In this document: positions 55,396-64,000 of the stretch, one piece after another
Numbering within the stretch: position 1 is the first letter of the stretch
How the letters are laid out: every line of letters begins with the position of its first letter
Assembly (NCBI GenBank): GCA_029891385.1
Contig: CM057231.1
Coordinates: forward strand, 17,766,300-17,830,299
DNA: 64,000 bases
DNA from: Erythroxylum novogranatense
Lineage: Eukaryota > Streptophyta > Magnoliopsida > Malpighiales > Erythroxylaceae
Direction: 5' to 3'
The notes under the pieces: model-generated
Told to the model about the DNA's origin: nothing
Seen by the model: only the letters and a program-made list of their open reading frames with translations
The model's database searches: none
Program-made: the position numbers and the translations under genes

Positions 55396-55640
55396 GCCTT
55401 CGTCTCCAACTGCTTCTTGATTCTTGTTTCTTGAATCTTTAAAGAAACGGTTAATCAGTTGAGTTTTGTAACTAACTCGAACTGACTCCTTCATCTTCTT
55501 TTCGAATTTGCATATGTTTTTCTCCATCTGTAATTTATCGTCTGTGTTTCTGCGTCTGCATCTGTTTTTCTGTTTACGTCTGCGTCTGCGTCTGTTTTTC
55601 TTCACGTCTGCATTTCTTCATCTGTGTTCTTTGTCTGTAT

Positions 55641-55780
55641 GACTTCGTCTATTTGACTTTGTCTGTAGGACTTCGTCTGTTTGCTTCGTTTGTTTGACTT
55701 CGTCTGTAGGACTTCGTCTGTATGACTTCGTCTGTCTGACTTCGTATGTATGACTTCGTCTGTCTGACTTCGTCTGTTTT
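55641..55780. repeat. 14-bp GACTTCGTCTGTNT tandem array
   Basis: About ten units, nearly all 14 bp, vary at the last two bases. Looser CGTCTG repeats continue leftward to about 55,540. The array starts about 70 bp into U3. Arg/Lys-rich frames across it are by-products. Confidence 0.93.
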
Positions 55781-55851
55781 GCTTTTCTTTTTATTGATTC
55801 TCTTTGTTATACATCAAAATCATATTTAAGAAAACTCATTTGGACTTAACA

Positions 55852-55866
55852 ATCTCCCCCTTTTTG
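55852..55866 (-). other. Polypurine tract of copia D
   Basis: The minus strand reads CAAAAAGGGGGAGAT directly before the LTR, a typical Sirevirus tract. Confidence 0.9.
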
Positions 55867-56078
55867 ATGATAACAAATTATATACAAAAGGAAACAAAAT
55901 ACAATGTTTTGAAAAGAACCACACAAAAAAACTTATCTTTAGAACTTCTTTTTTGACTTCTTCCTTTCTTCGTCTGCTTCAGCCATGCCTTCTTTTCTGA
56001 ACATCCTCTTCTCTTCTGCTCATTCTCTTCTCCCCTTATTCATTCTCTTCTCCCCCTATTTGTTATAATAAAAAACGA

Positions 56079-57504
56079 TTAACGATGGTGGCTCTTGAGT
56101 AGTTCTGTCATCATCTTCTTCAGGTCATTCATCGTCTCCTTAATCTCGATGACTTCTCCGCGTAATATACTGAGTTCATCTTGTGAGTCAATCGGTAAGG
56201 AGGGTTGATCAACATCTGCTGAGGGAGCAACGAACGGAATTGTAGTAGTATAAGCATCAGAGGATGAAATGTACTCTTCATTAAGCTCAAATGTTGGTGA
56301 ACGAATAAACGTATTGGATTCAGGAAGATCCAAGTCAAATGGAGCAGGTAGCATCAACAGTTGTCTTCCCTGTAGGGGTGTAGCTTGAGCTTGAATAGAC
56401 AGTGTATCAGATAAAGATCTAATACGCAAAACTGTCTGAACAAGGAGTTCTATAAACGTCCCTGTGAAGACTCTTCCCCCACTGGACAGTCTTCTTTCTT
56501 ATCAGTATAGCTACAACTAGCTCCTTCTTTATTCTCATTCGAAGCGCATTCAGCATACTTTGTTGAGTTCGAGAACTTGAAGCGGGAGACTTCTTCGAAA
56601 CACGCTCCCCCTCAGTTCTTGTTCTCCTTGAAGAGTCGGCTTCTTCTTTATTCACTGTCCTCAGACCCATTCGTCGTATTGTGATTGAATCAATAGTACT
56701 CTTCACTGGTACAATCCTTATATTTCCTCTTTGTAGAAGGACTCTGGATTCCTTAAAAATCCTTGTAAGAAGCATGCCATAAGGATAGCTATTTGTATCC
56801 TTCATCCCCTTAATCATATAATGAAAGATTAAGAAGGGTAAATCAATAGGATTGCGATTCAACAGATAGAACAAACACTGTTCATCCAGGGTGGTCACCA
56901 AATGTCTTGAATCTGCTCTGGGTAAAATGCAATTAAACAGAATCGCATGAAGAACCCTAGCCTTTGGGACCAAACTAGAGGTCTTCCTCTCCCATGGGTC
57001 ATTGGCTCCATATAATTATCTTCTGACATCTTCTTCTCCCATACCAACCTGGGACATCCAACCGGCCTTTGTAGACAGAGTCTCACCAACCGTTGGACAA
57101 TCAGTCACCTTCCTTATCAGCTCCTTAGTCACGACAACAGATATATCGTCTACTGAGGATACGATAGTGTTGTCTACAAGTTGAGCGTTCTTCCAAAACT
57201 CGAATACCTCATTGGTATACACTGGTTCTCGTACCTGGAAGAAATTTCTCCAACCAGCTCTTTCAATCTCTGGTTCTACATCCATACCATCATTCCTCAA
57301 TGACTTGAAATCCACATGCATTTTGAAAATCATAGCTGCCTCCATTGTTTCAGAACGAGAACTACTTCTGGTAAGCTTTTCGTCTAGGGTAGGATGATTG
57401 AGAGAATTTTGAAAGCAAGATGAACCATCTAGAGATGAAAGTAACCGCAATGATTTCAACTTCAGGCTACTTGAAGGGTCTAGTCTGGTGTGTTCTAGAA
57501 TCAT
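56079..57504 (-). pseudogene. Post-pol 'envelope-like' ORF of copia D
   Basis: One gene in three pieces. The piece 57,016-57,504 holds GWRNFFQVREPVYTNEVFEF, the signature region of the 'putative plant transposon protein' family. A TAA at 57,016-57,018 is followed in the same frame by LYGANDPWERKTSS and LHAILFNCILPR (to 56,419). A frame change near 56,420-56,430 leads to 56,079-56,429, which is acidic and ends in a short coiled coil (LRGEVIEIKETMNDLKKMM). No membrane segment or signal peptide is evident. Same place and family as the extra ORF of copia A, though the sequences differ strongly. Role unknown; it lies between RNase H and the 3' LTR. Confidence 0.75.
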
Positions 57505-57613
57505 TGAGATTCTAAAGGTCGTGAAGCGTTTCCCTCCAAAACTTTCTTGACAGAGAAGTTACCAGCTGTAACTCACTGTATCTGACGCCGTTAATTTTGA
57601 CGTCTCTTCAGTC

Positions 57614-58870
57614 TTACTGTTCGCTTAACAAAACCATGTTAAGGTTGCGTCTGATCTTCTGGAACCGTTCTTCACTCAATGGTTTGGTGAAGATGTCTGC
57701 CCACTGATGCTCTGTTTCGATGAACTGTAGACGCACCACCTTCCTCTGAACATAGTCTCTCAGGAAGTGATGTCTGGCTTCGATGTGCTTCACTCTAGAA
57801 TGATGAATCGGATTCTTTGATAGATTGATTGCACTTGTGTTGTTGCAATAGATTGGAATCTCCTCTTCTCGAACTAAATAGTCTTCAAGTTGATATTTGA
57901 TCCATAACGTCTGTGAACAGCAACTTGCGGCAGACATATACTCTGCTTCGGCGGTTGATAGAGCGATTGAGTTTTGTCTCTTGCTTGACAAGGAAACTAG
58001 GTTTGCGCCAAGAAAGTGACATCCTCCACTTGTGCTCTTTCTTTCGATTCTATCTCCGGCATAGTCCGCTTCGCAATATCGGATTAACTTGAAATCTTTA
58101 CCTTTCTTAAACATTAAGCAAAGATCAGTAGTACCTGCAAGATATCTCATAATTCTTTTAACAGCGATAAAATGAGACTCTCTAGGATCGGCCTGAAATC
58201 TTGCACACAAGCATACACTGAACAAAATATCAGGTCTACTTGCTGTAAGATACAGTAAAGAATCGATCATTCCTCTATACAGGGTTTGATCCACCTTCTT
58301 ACCAAGTTCATCTTTAGACAAAAGGTTTGAAAGGTGCATCGGAGTCGCCATAGGCTTCACATTATTCATATCAAATTTGGACAACAGTTCTTTCACATAC
58401 TTTTGTTGATGAATGAAGATTTTCTCTTCGGTTTGCTTAACTTGCAACCCAAGAAAGAACTTTAATTCACCCATCATGCTCATTTCAAACTCTTTCTTCA
58501 TTAGACTCTCAAACTTCATGCATAACTTGTTTGAAGTAGCACCAAAAATAATATCATCAACGTAAATCTGAACTAAAATAAAATCATTCTGAAAGTTTTT
58601 CCTAAAGAGCGTCTTATCAACTTGACCTCTACTGAAACCAGAATCACACAATTGACTGATGCTAATCAAGTTATGCTTAAGACCATCAACAAGCAGTACA
58701 TTATTTACGCATGCAAAGAAATCTTTACCTATTTTACCGATTCCAATAATCTTGCCCTGCTCGTTGTCTCCGAAAGTTACCGATCCTCCCTTCTTATACT
58801 GAAGGTCTAGGAACATAGACCTTCTTCCGTTCATATGTCGCGAGCATCCACTGTCTAAATACCAATGGTG
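57614..58870 (-). pseudogene. Copia D protease fused in frame to RT-RNase H
   Basis: The segment starts with the protease site WYLDSGCSRHM (about 58,840-58,870) and continues [16 protein letters not shown] and [16 protein letters not shown]. It then passes directly into SRGQVDKTLFRKN and the RT active site YVDD, followed by RNase H (RKSTSGGCHFLG, SKNPIHHSR) to a normal end at 57,614. Integrase and the first part of RT, about 2.5 kb in intact relatives, are missing at about 58,630-58,640. The frame stays open through the junction for 406 codons from the Met at 58,834. RNase H reads YCEADYAG, where YSDADYAG is usual. A one-base frame break lies just upstream of the protease site. Confidence 0.9.
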
Positions 58871-58991
58871 CTTGTCGTATTTTCCAAGGAAGGATATCTG
58901 CAGAAGAAACTATTTTATTTTTTGGTACCCAAACATTCTTGGGTCCTTTATGGTTAGTATTATGCATATGATGAGTTCTTTGATGCATATA
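58871..58991 (-). pseudogene. Copia D Gag C-terminal end
   Basis: Encodes THHMHNTNHKGPKNVWVPKN, the linker between Gag and protease in Sireviruses. Cut by F at 58,992; the rest of Gag is outside the window. Confidence 0.7.
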
Positions 58992-60535
58992 TGTAACACC
59001 CCACTCCCGAGTGACCCGGACCCGATATTATGGGTGATATCCGAGTCTGTGCCCCGCGAGGGTGGAGTACTACATCAGTCGGTAAAACTCGGTATACAAT
59101 TTTTTTTTATAACATACATTGGCCCGGTAAAAATAACGGTAAAAACAGTAAGTAATTTTAAGCCCATGAGCACAATAAACTATTTCCAGTTATTACAAAC
59201 AGTCAACACTCATTATGGTCAGGCAACAATAATGCAATTGCCAATGTGTAAAAACAATAACACCACAATGGGCTTAGTCTAAATACAAAGCATTGTTGTA
59301 CATTGATTGCGGAACACAATTTGGTAAGACACTAATGCAGACACGAACTGATCCCGACCTCTATCCTTCACTTATCTACAGTAGACATACTCCCGCGGCG
59401 AACGAGGTACTCTTCAAATCCTGAAAAATAGATTACAATTTTGGATGAGTTTGCGAACTCAATGAGAAACCATCATCGATGGTTCTCCCAATTAATGCAT
59501 CACATAACAAATTACAGTAATAAGACAGTCTTAGTACTACTAATACAGTCAATATTCATAGTTCATATTACACAGTCAATTGTCACAGTCAATATTTAGT
59601 TACAGAATAATAAGGCAGTCATAGTCAGTATAAGCAGTCACAGGACAGTAGTCATCCATTTACAATACAGTCACCGAAGTCAAACAGTCACAATAATTAT
59701 CCATTTCAGATATTCAGTCCAGTAATGATGCAAATGCATATGTGACTCTTTTTTTTCTAGTTTTATTACAAGATTGTGACCGAGCGATAAACAAGATTCA
59801 AGTAGACGCTGTCTGGGAGAATTATCTCCTTTGAGCTCGGGGCTCGTTTCAAGATGTCGAGCTCTGTGCTCGATTCGATCGCGATGGCGTCTCGCTTCAC
59901 AATTTTCCTTTTAACAGTTTAATGCATTTGTGCATGAATGCACATGCCCAATAGAAGTCAATATAATATATCACAGTCTATGGGTCAGTCCAAATGTACA
60001 ATCCAATTACACAGTCAATAAAAGCCATATATAATCCACGTAATCCCCGTAGGGCAATCAAGTCACAGTAAACACGTAGATCGGGATAACCAACTAGGTT
60101 ACTCAGATCTTACTTCTGAGCTATTGTCGGAAAGTCTTTGTCACGTCGGTCGATCGACGCTCCAGTTATGCCTAAGCATCAGAGAAGGTAACTATCACTA
60201 ACGATTCAATCCGAATGAATTACTGATGCACATGTACGTAAAAATATGTATGTTCATGAATTTCCAGCCCTAATCCTATTTTTTTCGATCAGAAAAATCT
60301 ATCTAAAAATTAGAAACCTATTGGCGCTGACGGTGCGCAAATCGAACCTCTATAGGTCCCCAATTAAATAAAATGTTGATTACAGCACTTTTACCCTACC
60401 CACGTTAATTTTCCGTCCAAAATCTCCAATCTCTCGAAAATGAAATTCAATATTCTACTGAATCGATGCCTCAAGAATCAGGTCAATCGGATGTCGGACG
60501 GAAAAGTTATTCACGAAAGAAACCAAAATTCAACA

Positions 60536-60573
<38 letters not shown>

Positions 60574-62907
60574 CCCTTATTTCCTACTCTTTTTCCCTTT
60601 CCTTTAACCGAAATTCAATAAATCATAACTTATTCTACACAATTCAGAAAAATGAAAACCATATCTCATTGGAAAAGTAATGAAACCCTCTACAAGTTTC
60701 CTTTAGTCTAGAAAAATCAATTTCACCCCTAAGGGTGTCAAACATCCAATGTAATCTACTGCCCACACATTCACTTCCTAAAACAGAACAGTCATTGGAA
60801 ATTCACTATCATTCATTCTATGCAGTCCAAAATTATACAATAAATATGCTCATCAAGACCACAATGTTATCTACAACTTTTATGAAACAACCCAAATTTC
60901 AATTTCCTTGCTAACTAGGTCAAATAATTAACTCAATGTTGCTGTCCCTGAAATCACTCAATTTGAGCAGTAACTTTCTATCAATCATATCTCCCTGTAT
61001 ACAAGTCAAACAACTCACCACTTTATATCCCTGAAAAGATAAAATCTCAAACTTCAATTCTTCATGAAATAACCAGACTCCAATTCAGCCTCTAACAGTG
61101 TCAAATCTGTTATGCAAGTTTCTGACCTAATCAGCAATTAACATCACAATGTAGGTTCAAATTGTGAAAATCCATAACTCCCACATCTGATTTTCAGAAA
61201 TTATATGCCATACACCATTTTCAAGATGAATGTGTCATCTAAAACTCTTCAGTAGATTTCCAAAACCAATTCAATCCACAAAAATTACTAAAATTCCTCC
61301 TAATCTGAATGTACACCAAATTTGACATTCCAGCTAGGTTTCATTCAATTCATAACAACAGCCAACCATCATCAGTCCATAACTCCTAATATACATATCG
61401 AAAAATTACAAAATCAGTGGCATTGGAAAGCTAACAATGTAGGCTTCAACGCTCATGAAGACTATTTTCACTAATTCCTTCTCAATTAATTTAGAAAAAT
61501 CATCAAAACAATCAGGTTATTAATCCGGATACTGTTCACCTAAGTCAAAACAGTAACTTTCCAAGCCAAATTTCAACCTCTTAGAGTTACAATTTGGCAA
61601 CATCTATTTCACAAAAATATGTAGAGAACATCCCAAAGTTTAAGTGGTCACAAACATCACCTCATTTGCATTCTTACACAATTAGTTATGATGAAAACAG
61701 TACAATCGATTAAAACCCTAAATTTCCAGACTTGGTCCAATCTTAGTTTCTATCATTTCCAATGCCTTTAACACATCATTAAACATCCAAAGGAACACAA
61801 ATCAGTTCTTATACCATTCATACATGTACTAGGGCTAATACACAAAAATTGGCAGCACTCACTTCTTCATTTCCAAGTAAAATCAATGATCAATATGCCA
61901 TCAAAATCAAGTTAAAACCATGCATCAATCATCCTACTTTCAATTCATAACTAACCCTAACCTTATACCCATTAATTCAAGTCATAATAGTCATCAATTT
62001 AATGCATCCATAAGCATAATAAATGCACCAAACCTCCCATTCAATGTTTCTACCTACCATGATTCATAAAGTCATACTTAAGCATCATTGAAAACACCAT
62101 TCAAAGCTTAATTTAAACACTTACCTATTAGCTTTTCCAACCTTCTCTTCTCTTCAATTCTTTCCTAACAATTGCTAACCCCTTTTTTTTCTAACCTCAT
62201 GCAAGTGAAAGCCCTCCATGATAAGTAAGGAACTTGGTGTCTAGAAGAAGAAGGCTTGAAGTTTGGAGGAAGGTTTGATGAAGAAGATGAAAATCGATGG
62301 ATAGGTAAGAAAGGGGTTTTATGCTTCGGATGAGAGGAAGGCATTTGATACCAAACAAATCAATTCCTTCTTATCTAAAGGCTTTACCGTGGGAGAGAGG
62401 AGTGAGCATTAAATGAAGGAGATGTTGGCTAAATGTGATTGGTTTATGGTTTTAAAGAAAAGTCAAAATAATAATTCTTTAATCCAGATCAAAAACTAAC
62501 CCAATCAACTCAAATGACCCTAATTTAAATTCCAAAATGATATACCCAATATTACAGTGCCATTGGGTAGAAATTTTCGCTACCGAAAATCGACCGGTTT
62601 GCCAATTGACGATTTTTCCGGTCCGAAAATTTTCTCCGAAAAAATTCCTAAAAATCCCTTAAAATTGAAAACAATTTATGGTGCACTCAGAATAATTTTT
62701 CAAACCCATTAACCACGTTAATCCCAATAAAATTATCTTAGCCACGCAAACCGGCAATGTCATATATGCATGCACAGTAATTTCATGTGCACAAATGTGA
62801 CTGTGGACCAATCCTATTATGCATGAACAGTCTTATGCACTCCAAATCTATTCTATCCTATGTCAAATTTACTATTTTACCCTTCCAATTGAGGGTGGGA
62901 TGTAACA
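58992..62907 (-). mobile_element. 3' LTR of F (3,916 bp)
   Basis: Starts TGTAACACCCC and ends GGATGTAACA on the plus strand. It matches the G3 5' LTR for most of its length and lacks the 1.85-kb deletion of the G3 3' LTR. It holds hairpins at 59,815-59,871 (GGAGAATTATCTCC, GAGCTCGGGGCTC, GAGCTCTGTGCTC) and a (TA)n run. Confidence 0.87.
60541..60571. repeat. (TA)15 microsatellite
   Basis: A 31-bp uninterrupted TA run inside the F LTR. Confidence 0.97.
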
Positions 62908-62920
62908 ATTCCCCCCTCCT
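62908..62920 (-). other. Polypurine tract of F
   Basis: The minus strand reads AGGAGGGGGGAAT, preceded by GAGGACGAAATTTTTATT, the same pol-end remnant as in G3. Confidence 0.87.
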
Positions 62921-64000
62921 AATAAAAATTTCGTCCTCGAAATTCTCAATCAACAGTTCAGTAGGACCGTAATCATATGTTCCTATATGTCCCATACACT
63001 TTTCCACTCAATAATTCATTTTCCGAAAGGTCACAGTAATCATATTCAGTCAGTTGTTCAGTTACTAATTTGGCTAACTCATTATTACTCAATCTGATGA
63101 GATGACTCAACAAGACTATCAGTTGGCGATCTCATTTTCTTAGCTATCTCACTTGCCATTTTCGAGTAGTCATTACCTTTAGTTCCAATGCTATGACTCG
63201 ATTCATTATTTCGAATGCTCACTAATCATCACGTTTATCCATCCAATACCTTTTTCTCACTATATCGTCCAATATCTTTTTCTCCCAATAACATACAGAC
63301 TAAGTCGTATTCCATGGAGTACATCTTTTCAAGGTGATACATACAATAACCTCCTTTATCTCGTCAGGGACGATTCTCATTCCTTTGGTACCAATACAAT
63401 GACATTTAGCTCCATTTCACTATAACCAGCTATACTTTACCTAATGCAGTCATGCTTTATATCCCATTGACTCTCTGTTCAAATTCAATTCTCTTTAGAC
63501 AATTTATTATTCTATAGTGTTCACGCCCTCTATTCGGATATGCATTTTTCTCTATTTCATTTGTCCGATCCTGATCCACTTTAACTAACCCATGCAGTTT
63601 TCCTGAGTCACTTTCCTTTATTTCACTCATCACAAGTATTTCGACTCAATGTTGGTCTTTGCCTCCCGTTAGGCACTGTGCAGTGTAGCATTGTATCCCT
63701 ATAGTAAATCAGAACTCTATAGCACGGTCATAATCCTATGAAACCTAAACCATTTACGCATTGTGCCTGTTGACCATTCAAACCTCTAAGCACTTGAATC
63801 ACTCATCACTTCAGTCTATACTCATAGTCATCAATTTCACTTTTAGCATATACTTACCAGAATGTCTAGCTTCGACTGTTCACTTTCTTGTTCTATCACT
63901 TTTTATCAGGTACACAACTTATTCTTTGAAGCATTCAATATCATTGTTTTTTTTTTCCGATTTCACTGCGTATCCAACTTATGACTCATAAGACTAGACT
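62921..64000 (-). other. F internal region, non-coding
   Basis: Homologous to G3 at about 31,707-32,700 (shared blocks such as 'cagactaagtcgtat' and 'tggagtacatcttttca'). No coding domain is recognised. Confidence 0.8.

Larger units (their letters stand above)
54886..55851 (-). mobile_element. 3' LTR of copia D (966 bp)
   Basis: TG..CA ends on the plus strand (TGCATGAG..CTTAACA). On the minus strand it starts TGTTAAGTCC and has CCCCCCTTCTCATGCA at its end, the same Sirevirus-type end as copia A. A TATA box and a 14-bp array lie in it. Confidence 0.85.
54886..58991 (-). mobile_element. Copia D, deleted Sirevirus-like element
   Basis: A minus-strand element inserted in E. Its 3' LTR (54,886-55,851), polypurine tract, extra post-pol ORF and an RT-RNase H directly joined to protease are present; integrase and the first part of RT are missing. 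The 5' part, beyond Gag's end, is cut by F at 58,992 and lies outside the window. Confidence 0.87.
58992..64000 (-). mobile_element. F: LARD-like element related to G3, partial
   Basis: LTR 58,992-62,907, then polypurine tract and 1.1 kb of internal sequence up to the window edge. Both LTR and internal region align with G3 over long stretches. It interrupts copia D. No gag or pol in the visible part. Confidence 0.87.

Noticed and set aside
55342..55605. An 87-residue Arg/Lys-rich minus-strand frame
   Set aside because: It reads through CGTCTG-type repeats of the copia D LTR; a by-product of low complexity.

Overview
This window looks like nuclear DNA of a flowering plant, most likely a dicot, and consists almost entirely of nested LTR retrotransposons. 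I found no host protein gene, tRNA, rRNA or CRISPR array. The evidence is Ty1/copia and Ty3/gypsy Gag-Pol fragments on both strands, initiator-Met-tRNA type primer sites (TGGTATCAGAGC), polypurine tracts, paired LTRs and four 5-bp target-site duplications (TSDs). The species cannot be named from the sequence.

Left third (1-28,617). Copia A (minus strand, 1,851-9,420) is a Sirevirus-like element with gag, protease-integrase, RT-RNase H and a further ORF after pol. Its left end is cut by a Tekay-type gypsy LTR, G0 (1-1,850). A lies in an older plus-strand copia, B, which survives as 9,421-10,146 and 28,564-28,617. B is also split by the chromovirus G1 (minus, 10,147-28,563; TSD TAAAG). G1 is split between gag and protease by copia C (plus, 16,030-25,594; TSD GTTAT).

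Middle and right (28,618-64,000). A short orphan LTR-like piece with a TATA box, H (28,618-29,250), abuts E, a plus-strand element with an LTR of about 4 kb. E's LTR is interrupted by G3 (minus, 29,409-50,181; TSD GTACA/GTGCA). G3 in turn contains the gypsy element G2 (minus, 35,223-45,906; TSD TATGC). E's internal region is cut by copia D (minus, from 54,886), and D is cut by F (minus, from 58,992), a relative of G3 that runs off the window. G3, F and probably E have LTRs of about 4 kb and no recognisable gag-pol, like large retrotransposon derivatives (LARDs). They would need enzymes from an autonomous relative, and G1-type chromoviruses are plausible donors because the last bases of pol and the polypurine tract are conserved in G3 and F.

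The least conventional content is non-coding. Several unrelated elements carry regularly spaced short palindromes or hairpins: 13-15-nt hairpins every 21-24 bp with covarying stems in the G3 LTRs; a 21-bp AGTCGACT array and a TTGGGTAAACCCAA stem-loop array in the long leader of C; AGTCGACT clusters in A; CGTCGCGACG clusters in G0, G1 and H; and GTCCGTTTAACGGAC in E. A separate signal concerns data quality. Differences between paired copies are concentrated at CAG, CTG and CCGG sites, so many apparent frameshifts in C and G2 may be sequencing artefacts at methylated cytosines.
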